Part shown: one piece after another, positions 15,361 to 23,939 of the stretch
Position numbering within the stretch: the stretch's first letter is position 1
Layout of the letters: every line of letters begins with the position of its first letter
Assembly (NCBI RefSeq): GCF_020166395.1
Contig: NZ_JAIQXU010000020.1
Span: forward strand, 35,009-99,008
DNA length: 64,000 nt
Direction of reading: 5' to 3'
Source of the DNA: Deinococcus betulae
GTDB taxonomy: Bacteria > Deinococcota > Deinococci > Deinococcales > Deinococcaceae
The notes under the pieces: generated by a model
The model's database searches: none
Seen by the model: the letters and a program-made list of their open reading frames with translations, nothing else
Told to the model about the DNA's origin: nothing
Made by a program: the position numbers and the translations under genes

Positions 15361-17079
15361 ATGACTTCACGTACCACGATTACAGAAGAGCAACTCTACT
15401 CTCCCGAAGCGTGGAACGCATGGCGGCGGCAAGAGGCGCTTGACGGCTTTACACATCTTCAGTCGGCCGAGTACGTCCTAGCTTATGATTCGGACATTGC
15501 TCATCTCAGAGCATCCCTCGTTCTATATTACGCAGAACAACTTCCCGATGGCCTACCTAGTTTACGCCGCTGCCTAAAAAGCAAAGATGTTTCTATCCGA
15601 GCCTGTGCGATGGCGATTTTGGTTCATAACGAGTGGGGAGCCAGAAGTCATGTCGTTGACGTCAAAGTTGACCGCTTTCACCCTGCCATCGACTCACTCA
15701 ATGAACAGCTCAAGCTAGTTCGAGAATCCGATAATCGATCAGACTTCTCTCTAGAGGTGGAAGTTTGGATCCTCTATGGATTGGCGAATCTGTTTTACGG
15801 ACTAAAAGTCTATCATAACGCTGTGAAGTACGCAGCAGAAGCAATTTACCTCAGCATTCCTCTTAGCATTCCGGCACTTACACTTTCGGCACGAATGCTC
15901 TATGGTTTAGCTTCTACTATGATGGGCAATATTAAGCAAGCGCTTAATGAATATCAAAGTGTACTTGACGAGCCCACAAGAAACAATAGGCAAGCGCTAC
16001 TTTCTTCGCTGAACATGTGCACCATTTATTTTATGCAGGGAAACTTCAAGAAAGCACTAGCCATGGGTGAATCTGTTTGCGAGGAATATCCAACGAGCAT
16101 CCAGGCGACACTTACTCTTCAAAATATTAGGGCCATGTGCGGCATGCTGGTTGAAGACGACTTTGTCAAAGGTCCATATCCAGAGCTCGAAATTACGCAT
16201 GGCGCCCTACTACGGCTTAGCGAGTGCGTGCGCAACAACAAAACAGAAGAAATCGGCGACATTCTCTCATCACTGAGTGGTGTCGTCACAACCGACGAGC
16301 ATAATGAAGCAACAGTGAGTTGGATTCGGGCCTACATCTTACTGAAGACAGGCAAATCTTACTTAGCAGCGCAACGCCTCTACAAAGACCCCGCTTTTCC
16401 ACTTCTATCCATTCTGACCAGCTGCTTAAAGCTGGAAATCTGTCTGGATGGGAATGGTTTTGAAATTGAATCTACAGCCCAACTCTGTAGCGAGATTCGA
16501 AGTGCCTTTGAAAAGCTGCCGACTAGAGATGACCGAATGGGTATGGCCGAATTGATCAGCTTTTGGCATCCGCTGGCAGCTGCATTCATCGCCGTTTGTC
16601 CTCAGACAATTTCTGAGCTTATGGACGTTGCCCTGCCAGCCATTTTTACCGACGATAAACCCATCACAGTTCATGGACGCGGTGTGTCAACCCGAGTTCC
16701 ATTCGTTCAGATCACGTTAGAAAGCTTTGGAATAGACGCCACGGTTTCTAGAAATCAGCATACAGAACAGATGCGGTTACGGTCGGCCCTGCTCTCCGAT
16801 TGGGGAAAAACGCAGCGAATCCTGCCAGTGATTGCGCCCGCTGTGATTATTTTCCATCTCCTCCGTGTCTCTGAAGAACAAGGTGCCATGTGGCGCATGG
16901 CAGCTCTGAACCTTGCCAAGTCCAATGGGGTCATTCCACGGACCACGACAGGGGAGAACCTACGCGCAGAACGTCTTGTGTTGGCTAAAATGCTTGACGA
17001 TTACTTGGCCCGTCGCCTCACTTCGCAGGGATTCAAAGACCAGTTGGAGGACGTAAAGATGGGGAAACTCACCGCATGA
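15361..17079 (+). CDS. Large helical-repeat (TPR-like) protein
   Basis: A 572-residue cytoplasmic protein without signal or membrane segments. From about residue 100 to 420 it is a run of helix pairs with TPR-like spacing, for example a YGLANLFYGLKVYHNAVKYA pair and a CTIYFMQGNFKKALAMGE pair. The first 90 residues may be a HEAT-like cap. The C-terminal 100 residues are basic and helical. No helix-turn-helix or enzymatic motif is evident. GAGGTGA precedes the ATG. Together with the small secreted peptide upstream it recalls repeat-protein peptide receptors of the RRNPP kind, but no such family is actually recognised. AT-rich codon use indicates recent transfer. Confidence 0.75.
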   Translation: MTSRTTITEEQLYSPEAWNAWRRQEALDGFTHLQSAEYVLAYDSDIAHLRASLVLYYAEQLPDGLPSLRRCLKSKDVSIRACAMAILVHNEWGARSHVVDVKVDRFHPAIDSLNEQLKLVRESDNRSDFSLEVEVWILYGLANLFYGLKVYHNAVKYAAEAIYLSIPLSIPALTLSARMLYGLASTMMGNIKQALNEYQSVLDEPTRNNRQALLSSLNMCTIYFMQGNFKKALAMGESVCEEYPTSIQATLTLQNIRAMCGMLVEDDFVKGPYPELEITHGALLRLSECVRNNKTEEIGDILSSLSGVVTTDEHNEATVSWIRAYILLKTGKSYLAAQRLYKDPAFPLLSILTSCLKLEICLDGNGFEIESTAQLCSEIRSAFEKLPTRDDRMGMAELISFWHPLAAAFIAVCPQTISELMDVALPAIFTDDKPITVHGRGVSTRVPFVQITLESFGIDATVSRNQHTEQMRLRSALLSDWGKTQRILPVIAPAVIIFHLLRVSEEQGAMWRMAALNLAKSNGVIPRTTTGENLRAERLVLAKMLDDYLARRLTSQGFKDQLEDVKMGKLTA

Positions 17080-17615
17080 CGCAAGTTCGCTTTGCACGCC
17101 ATCTGGCAGCTCTAGATCAGCTTGAACCCGACGCTACCCCCAGTGAGCAGAGCTACTACCGTTCTTTGAGAGAGCAGTACACCAGCGCCCCACCACGGTC
17201 AGCGGCGTCAGATTTAGGGGAAGCGACGTTGGAAGAACGAGCAAGCACCATTGATGAAGGTCATGATGGCCTTCACTACTGGCAATATGAATTAACAAAG
17301 CCGGATTTGGACCCCATCTGGAAAGGCTGGCTTCAAGACCGCTTTGACGAGCGGCAGGCCATTCTCAACCAGATGATCACCGAACTGACTGAAGAGGGGT
17401 ACAAGTATGAACCCCCAGCCTTTGATCTCGACAAGCAACGGCGCATCACGGAGCTTGACCACCTTCAATCAAGAGCGGCGAGCCTTAAAGATTTGATTTT
17501 TCTGAAGCAAGCTTGGGCAGAACGCCATGGCAAGACTGATCAACTCGCCACTCTCACAGCACCCTATACTGCCGAGCTTGAAGAGGTCGAGGCTCAACTA
17601 AAGGCGCTGGAATAA
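17076..17615 (+). CDS. Charged helical protein coupled to the repeat protein
   Basis: A 179-residue protein, strongly charged, Glu/Gln-rich and predicted helical. The last 70 residues look like a coiled-coil hairpin (leucines in EEVEAQLKALE and ITELDHLQSRAASLKDL). Its ATG overlaps the stop of the repeat-protein gene by four bases, so the two are made together and probably bind each other. No family recognised. It is the last gene of the island and is followed by a strong terminator. Confidence 0.65.
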   Translation: MTQVRFARHLAALDQLEPDATPSEQSYYRSLREQYTSAPPRSAASDLGEATLEERASTIDEGHDGLHYWQYELTKPDLDPIWKGWLQDRFDERQAILNQMITELTEEGYKYEPPAFDLDKQRRITELDHLQSRAASLKDLIFLKQAWAERHGKTDQLATLTAPYTAELEEVEAQLKALE

Positions 17616-17631
17616 AATCCCAATCTTCCTA

Positions 17632-17667
17632 GGCGCGTGCCGGCAACGGCACGCGCCTGCCTTTTGC
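17632..17667 (+). terminator. Rho-independent terminator
   Basis: Perfect ten-pair stem GGCGCGTGCC/GGCACGCGCC with a six-base loop, followed by TGCCTTTTG. It closes the peptide-thioredoxin-repeat protein transcript. Confidence 0.8.
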
Positions 17668-17720
17668 CGTTTCTCTAGGCACAGTGATGGCGGGAAGCAG
17701 ACCCCCACCACACTGCGGCT

Positions 17721-18569
17721 ATGAACGGTCTGCCTCGTCCACCGGACGCCACCCCCGCACCACACGTCAGCCGTGACTTCGTTCATTGCTCTGCCGGGCC
17801 GGGGGCAGAAGAGCCGAGTTGGTGGGAAACCCGATTGTTGGACGGCACTTGGTCCTCTCGGAGCGCCGCGCCAGTCCTGGTACAAGACAAGTCTGCTTGG
17901 CACCGCCAGTTGCCCCGAGGTGTTTCTCCGCTGGCGTGCAGCCAAGCTCACGGCGGCCTGGTGCTCTGGACAGACGGCGTCGTGTTGTCTGCTCCCCCGG
18001 TCCCCGGACTTCAGCTGCTCAGCGACACCTGGCTGAACACGTTGGCTGCTCTTCAGGATCCAAGGACGGGCACGGCACCAGACAATCAGCGCCTCAGACA
18101 CGCCCTGCTCGCTGTGGCGGCAGCCGAGCCCGAGCCCACTTGGTCAGCCCCCTGGCGCTCAGACGGATATCTCTTTGAGACGGCAACGGTCCGGGACTGG
18201 ACACTCTTCCGGGGCAGTGGAGCGGCAGGCCGACAAGTGGTGTACCCGATGACCGTGCCGCATTGGGCCTATGAAGACCTGACGCTCTGTCCTGTCCGGC
18301 TGTGGGCTCTTGAGGAGCGTGCTCTTCCGTACGAGGCCGCACCTGTCGTGTTTTGGCCCGTAGACCGACCACTGTCGGCCCTGCTGACCATCATCCACGG
18401 TCTTCCCCCCGCAAACCGGCACAGTCTGCTTCAGATCGGTCAGTGGCTTGAAGAGCAGGGCGAACCTCTTGTTGCCGAACACCCAGCACTGATTGAGACC
18501 CCAGACGTTCTCTGCGTGGTGCTGTGTCCTCCAGACGCACCTCACGCCACACACCGGAGTGCCACATGA
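17721..18569 (+). CDS. Hypothetical protein, first gene of GHKL-peptidase operon
   Basis: A 282-residue Trp-rich soluble protein that I do not recognise. It alternates short strands and loops with many Pro residues, and ends in a helical segment (ANRHSLLQIGQWLEEQGE). No signal peptide. Its stop overlaps the next start by four bases. It opens a six-gene cluster with overlapping ends that leads to the GHKL ATPase/metallopeptidase at 21361, so it is probably part of the same system. Confidence 0.6.
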   Translation: MNGLPRPPDATPAPHVSRDFVHCSAGPGAEEPSWWETRLLDGTWSSRSAAPVLVQDKSAWHRQLPRGVSPLACSQAHGGLVLWTDGVVLSAPPVPGLQLLSDTWLNTLAALQDPRTGTAPDNQRLRHALLAVAAAEPEPTWSAPWRSDGYLFETATVRDWTLFRGSGAAGRQVVYPMTVPHWAYEDLTLCPVRLWALEERALPYEAAPVVFWPVDRPLSALLTIIHGLPPANRHSLLQIGQWLEEQGEPLVAEHPALIETPDVLCVVLCPPDAPHATHRSAT

Positions 18570-19792
18570 ACACGCCTGCCGCTCTGCTTGACGTCTCACG
18601 CCGCTTGTCTCTTCAGACCAAGGTTCAAGTCCTGACCCTCACCTACGACCACCCACAACTGACCACCCGAGTGGCCCTGGCAGGGGATCACGTCTGCGGC
18701 GTCCAAGGACCGGTTACACCAAGCTGGCAAACCACTTTGCGGCATCACGGCGTCCATCCAGCTGAATTGCAGAGAGCACAGCAACAAGCCCAGTCTCTGG
18801 ACGAAGCCCTGGCCCATCTGCTGAAGCGGGGCGTTGTCAGCGCGCAGGAATTGCAGGGCCTGGCCCGCGACCGACTGATTCACGCCCTCATACCGCTGAC
18901 GCATCACCGAGTGAGACCGGCCCTCCAGCCAGATTCAGTGGGGCAGCAGGTGCCACCGGCGACCCCATGCGTTCCACTGCGGGACAGCGTGTCAGCAGTA
19001 ATGCGTCTGTCGGACAGAAGCACAGTGCCCTTGTCTCAGGCCTACGCCGCCTCGCCAGCCCACGTGCCCACTGGCCCAGACGAGAGTTTTGAATTGATGG
19101 TGTATCGGGCTGCCTTGCAAGGGCAAACCCTTCAGACCATGGCACAGCGTCTGCCGCTGCGCTTCGATCAGCTCTGCCAGGTTCTGACCACCCTTGAGGC
19201 AGGCGCCTACATCTGGCCCACCAGTGAGCAAGCCCCGTCCCTGCTCACTTCGCGGCCTCAGCTCCAAGTCGGAGACTATGCCCCCGACTTCCTCCTCCCT
19301 GCTCTGGGCGGGGGAGAGGTTCGCCTTTCCGCATTGCATGGGCAACGCATCTGGCTCAGCCTGAACAGGCAGTCAACCTGCGCCATTTGCAACCCGCGGC
19401 ATGCAGAAGTCATCGCCGTCCAAGATCAGCTGGTGCCGCTGGGCGTTCAGACCGTCAGCATCTGGGGCAGTACCCTAGACGACCTGGCACGCGGTATTGG
19501 CAAACAGCGTCCTCCCTATGCTGTTTTGGCTGATCCAGACGACACGACCTACACGCGCTATGGGCTTTCATTCAGCCTGTCGGGCACTTTGGATCCCCGG
19601 AATCTAGGCACCATGCTGCGCGGCTTCCGGATGATGGGTGCGGCGGCGCTCAAGTCGGACGGAGAACTCTTCAGAATGCCGGCCGAGTTCCTGATTGGTC
19701 GAGATGGCCGCATCGAGCGTGTACGCTACGCGACCTATGGGGCAGACTTTCTCGCTGTAGAAGAGGTCCTGGCATGGGCGCGGCGACCCTAA
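18566..19792 (+). CDS. Peroxiredoxin-like domain fused to a regulatory-type N-terminus
   Basis: A 408-residue two-part protein. The C-terminal part (about 235-408) is an AhpC/TSA-like thioredoxin fold: it begins VGDYAPDFLLPALGGGEVRL, has a candidate redox pair in STCAICNPRH, then VQTVSIWGS, YAVLADPDD and the cis-Pro loop RMPAEFLIGRDG. The N-terminal 120 residues resemble the DUF4388/PATAN layout (strand pair, then a helical domain with LLKRGVVSAQEL and a final Leu-rich helix), only a tentative match. ATG 18566 is chosen over upstream frames because it overlaps the preceding stop. A redox enzyme tied to a regulatory domain inside this operon suggests signalling or stress sensing. Confidence 0.7.
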   Translation: MNTPAALLDVSRRLSLQTKVQVLTLTYDHPQLTTRVALAGDHVCGVQGPVTPSWQTTLRHHGVHPAELQRAQQQAQSLDEALAHLLKRGVVSAQELQGLARDRLIHALIPLTHHRVRPALQPDSVGQQVPPATPCVPLRDSVSAVMRLSDRSTVPLSQAYAASPAHVPTGPDESFELMVYRAALQGQTLQTMAQRLPLRFDQLCQVLTTLEAGAYIWPTSEQAPSLLTSRPQLQVGDYAPDFLLPALGGGEVRLSALHGQRIWLSLNRQSTCAICNPRHAEVIAVQDQLVPLGVQTVSIWGSTLDDLARGIGKQRPPYAVLADPDDTTYTRYGLSFSLSGTLDPRNLGTMLRGFRMMGAAALKSDGELFRMPAEFLIGRDGRIERVRYATYGADFLAVEEVLAWARRP

Positions 19793-20352
19793 GACGGTGG
19801 TGGCGCCGACATGACACCCGACGCCGAACCCAGGCGTTGGGTTTGACACAGATTCAGGGACTTTCCAACCTGGCTTGGGACGATCTGGGCACCGTTTTGC
19901 AAGACTGGGAAGGGTTGCACGCCCTCTTAAAAGAACCAGTAGACGACCTGTGGCGATGGTGGGCAGGGCTGGGGCCGCCACATCACCAACTCCCTGCCCT
20001 GCGTCTGGCTGCACTCGGTCCTCGGCTGACGGACGTGAGACCCGACACCCTGTACGTCCTGTGGCGGGCGCTCCTGCTCACGGATCTGCTGCTGCTGCGG
20101 TACTGGGTGACTGGTCCCCATGTCCTTCAAGGTCGCCAAGCTGTGCTCGGCGGCATCGCACTCGGTCTGCGGGAGCGGAGCAACCTGCACGCCCCAACAT
20201 TCGGTCAGCTGTTTGACGCCACGGCGGCCAGCGACGATGTGCTGCACCAAGAGGGGCGCCGGCTGGCCGAGGCCCTCGCCTACTGCGGCGCTGATTTGAG
20301 TGTTATCCGGCGCAAGGTGCCAGCTCTCATCCCTTTACTGGACCACCCATGA
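19774..20352 (+). CDS. Hypothetical helical protein
   Basis: A 192-residue protein, mostly helical with a Trp-rich start (RRWWRRH, LWRWWAGLG) and a Leu-rich helix about 95-115 (ALLLTDLLLLRYW) that may bury in a bundle or touch membrane. It overlaps the previous gene by 19 bases and the next by four. No family recognised. The context places it with the GHKL-peptidase system. Confidence 0.6.
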   Translation: MGAATLRRWWRRHDTRRRTQALGLTQIQGLSNLAWDDLGTVLQDWEGLHALLKEPVDDLWRWWAGLGPPHHQLPALRLAALGPRLTDVRPDTLYVLWRALLLTDLLLLRYWVTGPHVLQGRQAVLGGIALGLRERSNLHAPTFGQLFDATAASDDVLHQEGRRLAEALAYCGADLSVIRRKVPALIPLLDHP

Positions 20353-21272
20353 CCACAACTCGACTTCCAGCAGCCTGGTTGACCACTGTCTATACCCTCC
20401 GCCCTGCTGGGCTGCCGACCGGAGAGGCGCCGCCCATCGACGTGAACAGCGTGTTGGCCGACCTACAACCTCTGCTCACCGTTCGCATGGGGTGGGAAGT
20501 GTTGCAGGCTCAGGCCCGGCAAGAAGCGCTTCCGCACACTGCTGCCCAGTTGCGCCGTACGCAGGAGATGGTACGCCAGACCCTCCGCCGTGCTCAACGG
20601 CAGCTGCGGTGGGCGGCCCAGAACCGACCAGAGGGTGAAACGCTGTGGGCGTGGGCTGCGGTGCCTAGAGTCGTCTCAGTGCCTGACAGCGACCACTCCT
20701 GGGCACTCTTGGTGAATGCGTTTCAAGGCGGTGAACGCCTAGCCCTGCGCACCGTCCAACTAGCGCCAGGGCGCTGGGCCCTGTACCGGAGTGAGGCCGC
20801 TCCATACACCTTCCGAAACGTCACACTGCCAGTTGGCGCCGCCCTGACAGTTGACCAAACAGCCACGCGCCTGGGGCTGACCCCGGCCCAACTGGAAGCA
20901 GTTTGGCCATTCACCGGCGTACAGCGGCTTCAGAATGGCCAGTACGTCAGCGCCTTGACCCACTGGTCTAGCGCCCATTGGTTGAATCTCCTGATTACGG
21001 CTCTCGACCAGGCCGGGGTCTGCGCGTGGGATGAAGTACTTCTCTTCAGGGCCTACCGAGCCTTGCCGAGCGCACCTGACGTTCTGGATGACACGTTGCG
21101 AGCGGGCCTGCGCCGCTCACCTCATGTGGTCAAAGGACCTCATGCTGGCCTCTGGGTCGCGGCTCACACGCGACCTGTAAAGCAGCGGGCCTCTGATCGT
21201 GTCGAGACCATGACCCCGCGACCCATTCCACCCAGTGCGCCACTCCTGCTGTCGCGCAGGAGGCTCAGATGA
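20349..21272 (+). CDS. Hypothetical protein
   Basis: A 307-residue soluble protein. Residues 35-100 form a long basic helix pair (LRRTQEMVRQTLRRAQRQLRW). The middle is beta-rich, and a helix-rich region lies at 195-260. The tail is Pro/Arg-rich. No catalytic motif or family is recognised. Its end overlaps the start of a 31-residue ORF by four bases, continuing the coupled operon. Confidence 0.6.
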   Translation: MTTTRLPAAWLTTVYTLRPAGLPTGEAPPIDVNSVLADLQPLLTVRMGWEVLQAQARQEALPHTAAQLRRTQEMVRQTLRRAQRQLRWAAQNRPEGETLWAWAAVPRVVSVPDSDHSWALLVNAFQGGERLALRTVQLAPGRWALYRSEAAPYTFRNVTLPVGAALTVDQTATRLGLTPAQLEAVWPFTGVQRLQNGQYVSALTHWSSAHWLNLLITALDQAGVCAWDEVLLFRAYRALPSAPDVLDDTLRAGLRRSPHVVKGPHAGLWVAAHTRPVKQRASDRVETMTPRPIPPSAPLLLSRRRLR

Positions 21273-21364
21273 CGGCGCCACCACTGGACGCCACTCGACC
21301 ACCGCTGACGCTGGCGCCGTTCCACCAGGAGTGGCGACATCCGCGCTGGTTGGAGACGCGGTGA
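21269..21364 (+). CDS. 31-residue linker ORF in GHKL operon
   Basis: A very short gene with a strong CAGGAGG site just before its ATG. It encodes a Pro-, Trp- and Arg-containing peptide without a signal sequence. Its start overlaps the stop of the preceding gene (ATGA) and its TGA overlaps the GTG start of the GHKL gene (GTGA). The double overlap and the good ribosome site argue that it is translated, if only to couple translation of the next gene. Confidence 0.55.
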   Translation: MTAPPLDATRPPLTLAPFHQEWRHPRWLETR

Positions 21365-23856
21365 CACCCTCTTGGCTGCACCGTCTCCACGCTCTTTTTG
21401 GGCAGTCAGGCGTCGTCACCTCGGCCCCGTCCGACGCCGTAGTCGACCCGTGCTCCACCGATCAGGCGGCGCCTGAGAGTGGGCTCTTGGATTTTCATCT
21501 CAGTCCCCACCTGTTGCGCCTACTCATTGATCATCAGGCCACCAGCCTGCCACGCGCCGTGGCCGAGTGCGTCATGAACAGCGTGGACGCTGGCGCTGGC
21601 CGCATCGACGTCACCCTGCACACCGACCAGCATCACCGGATGCACGCCCTGACCGTTCAAGATGACGGCCGCGGCTTCACCACCCGCCAGGATGTCGAGC
21701 AGTATTTCCGCACCTTCGGCTTCGACCACGACACCGACGCTGAACGCGGCCGGCGCCAATACGGCCGGTTCGGCATCGGGCGCGCGCAGCTCTGGGCCTT
21801 CGGCGCCGTCCAGTGGCGCACCGGCCCCTTTGAGCTCGGCGTCAATACCCAAGAGCACGGCGTCGCCTTCACCTTGACAGCGGACCTGCCCCAGCAGGCC
21901 GGCACCCAGATCCACGCCACCCTCTTCAAGCACGCCCCCACCTTTACCCTTCAGGAGCATCTCGAAGACCATCTGCGCTATGTCGACGTTCCCCTGTTCG
22001 TGAATGGCGCCCAGATCAACCAGCCGCCCAGCCAGGCGCAGTGGACCTTTGAAGATGAGGACGCGTATTACGACCTGCGGCCCGGCGGTGGCGTCCACCT
22101 CTACAACCTGGGCGTCCTGATCGGCGAGGTGGACGAGAAATTTGCCGGCGGCGGCGTGATCGTGAGCAAGAAGGCCCTCCGCCTCAACTTGACCCGCACG
22201 CGCACGATTGAACGGGACGAGCTGGGCACCCGCATCCTGGCCACCATGCACCGCTTGGTCCTGGCGCATGTCAAAGCGCAGGCCAAGCTCTCGGAAGGTG
22301 AGCGGGCCTTCCTCGCGCGCGCGTATCTGAAGGGTGAAGTGGCGTGGGCCGAGGTGCAGGGCCTCAAGCTCATCACCACGGTTGACGACCGCGACCACAC
22401 CCTGAGCGCCTTTGCCCATCTGGTCGCGCAGCGGGGGCTGGTGGGGGCCGCCACGCGGGGCGAGGCGCTGGCGGACAAGGCCTCCCAGCACGGGCTGGCG
22501 GTGGTGCTCGCCGAGCGCACCCTCACCCGGTGGGGCGTGTCCAACGTGACCGGATTCAAAACCGCTCTATGCCGCGCCGTTCTCCCCAACGACGAGGCCA
22601 CCCTGGCTGACCAGTGGGACGCGAGGGACGCAGCCGAGCAGGACTTCTTTGAGGCCATCCAGCACGGCGTCTGGACGGAGGACCTCGCTCAGCACGTGGA
22701 TGACCGCGTGTTCCGGCACGCCCAGGTGCCCCGCGGAGAGTGGACCGTCGAAGAGCGCGCCGTGCTGGCGGGCTTGCAGAAAATCGTGCCGCGCGCGGCC
22801 CAGGCGCTGCGGCTCCGGAACGGCAAGCGCAAGGTGGTCCTGGGCGACAGCACGGGCGCTCAGGCCTGGACCGACGGCCGAAGCTTTATCGCCCTGGACC
22901 GGCGCCTGGTCCCGCTCGCCCAGCGAGGCTTGCCCGGCTTCACCCGCTTAGCTTTGCTGATCCTGCACGAGATGACGCACGCGCAGGAAAACATGGGCAG
23001 CGACGTGCACGACGCGGCCTTCTACGCGGCTTATCACGACGCGGCCTTCTACGCGGCTTATCACGACGCGAGCCTGACGGACACGTTTGGCCCCGCACCG
23101 CAAGACGCCCTGGACGTGTACGTCACCCGGCTACTGGACAAGCGGCTGCCGCTGAGTCGGGCCGCTCTCCAGACCTCCAGCTTGCAGTACAGAGTGCGGA
23201 GCCTCCCCGACTGGCTGGCGCAGCATGAGCGGAGGAACCGTCCCTGGGCCTGCACCGTGCGGCACCACACTTGGGCGGGACGGGTCCTAATGATTCACGA
23301 GTTGCGCCGAACCGAGGAACGGCGCTGGTGGGGGCAAGCGTCTCTGGTGCGTGGCACGTTGTATGCCCAGGATGGGGCCTGCCTGGGCGAGCTCATCTTG
23401 ACCGAGGAGGTGGACCTGGCCGTCTGGGTTGAAGAGTCACCGCCCAAGACGCTTCAACCAACACCGCCAGTCCACCTGCCGAAGGCGCTGTCTAGGGCGG
23501 TGCAGGGGCGGCTCAGGACGTACACCCAGGGGAGAACTGGACCTGTGGAGGTGCACGTCAGCTGCAAGGTCCAGGGCGCCGGTCCCCGCTTCCGGGTGGG
23601 CCTGCACATTCCCTCCGCCCGGGACGCGTACTGGAGCGTGACCCCGACCCACCTGACGGCCGCGCCGACTCTCGCGGCGGCTGAACGCCTCGCTGAACTG
23701 GCCCGGGCGTGGCTACACGCGCAGGGCCGTGACGCGGCAACCGCTGACCCAGAACCGCTAGAAGAAACGCCGCTGCTGGGTCAAGACGACCCACCACCGC
23801 AGAACCTGGCCCAGATCGATACCTCACCACCCTCTTCGACAGAAATTCTCGCATAG
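21361..23856 (+). CDS. GHKL ATPase fused to HEXXH metallopeptidase
   Basis: An 831-residue protein. The N-terminal part is a GHKL (Hsp90/MutL/histidine-kinase) ATPase: N-box AECVMNSVDAG (about 68-78), G1 DDGRGF (about 99-104) and G2 GRFGIGR (about 134-140). A middle transducer-like domain follows. Near residue 535 there is HEMTHAQENMG, a zincin HEXXH motif, in a region like small metallopeptidases. The last 250 residues are unassigned. GTG 21361 is chosen because it overlaps the stop of the small ORF and has GGAG upstream; the longer frame from 21235 would add an unlikely leader. An ATP-driven switch joined to a protease suggests a regulated proteolytic effector. Confidence 0.8.
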   Translation: MTPSWLHRLHALFGQSGVVTSAPSDAVVDPCSTDQAAPESGLLDFHLSPHLLRLLIDHQATSLPRAVAECVMNSVDAGAGRIDVTLHTDQHHRMHALTVQDDGRGFTTRQDVEQYFRTFGFDHDTDAERGRRQYGRFGIGRAQLWAFGAVQWRTGPFELGVNTQEHGVAFTLTADLPQQAGTQIHATLFKHAPTFTLQEHLEDHLRYVDVPLFVNGAQINQPPSQAQWTFEDEDAYYDLRPGGGVHLYNLGVLIGEVDEKFAGGGVIVSKKALRLNLTRTRTIERDELGTRILATMHRLVLAHVKAQAKLSEGERAFLARAYLKGEVAWAEVQGLKLITTVDDRDHTLSAFAHLVAQRGLVGAATRGEALADKASQHGLAVVLAERTLTRWGVSNVTGFKTALCRAVLPNDEATLADQWDARDAAEQDFFEAIQHGVWTEDLAQHVDDRVFRHAQVPRGEWTVEERAVLAGLQKIVPRAAQALRLRNGKRKVVLGDSTGAQAWTDGRSFIALDRRLVPLAQRGLPGFTRLALLILHEMTHAQENMGSDVHDAAFYAAYHDAAFYAAYHDASLTDTFGPAPQDALDVYVTRLLDKRLPLSRAALQTSSLQYRVRSLPDWLAQHERRNRPWACTVRHHTWAGRVLMIHELRRTEERRWWGQASLVRGTLYAQDGACLGELILTEEVDLAVWVEESPPKTLQPTPPVHLPKALSRAVQGRLRTYTQGRTGPVEVHVSCKVQGAGPRFRVGLHIPSARDAYWSVTPTHLTAAPTLAAAERLAELARAWLHAQGRDAATADPEPLEETPLLGQDDPPPQNLAQIDTSPPSSTEILA
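23008..23061 (+). repeat. 27-base in-frame tandem duplication
   Basis: The segment 23008-23034 is repeated exactly at 23035-23061, duplicating nine residues (HDAAFYAAY) just after the HEXXH motif. The identity implies a recent slippage event. It lies about 13 residues after HEMTH, where a third zinc ligand could be, so it might alter peptidase activity. Confidence 0.9.
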
Positions 23857-23939
23857 GCGAGAACCTAAATACCCCACCCAGCTGGAAGTCATTCTGGACC
23901 GACACACGATCCGCGTCCCATTCAAGCAGGAGAAATTGC

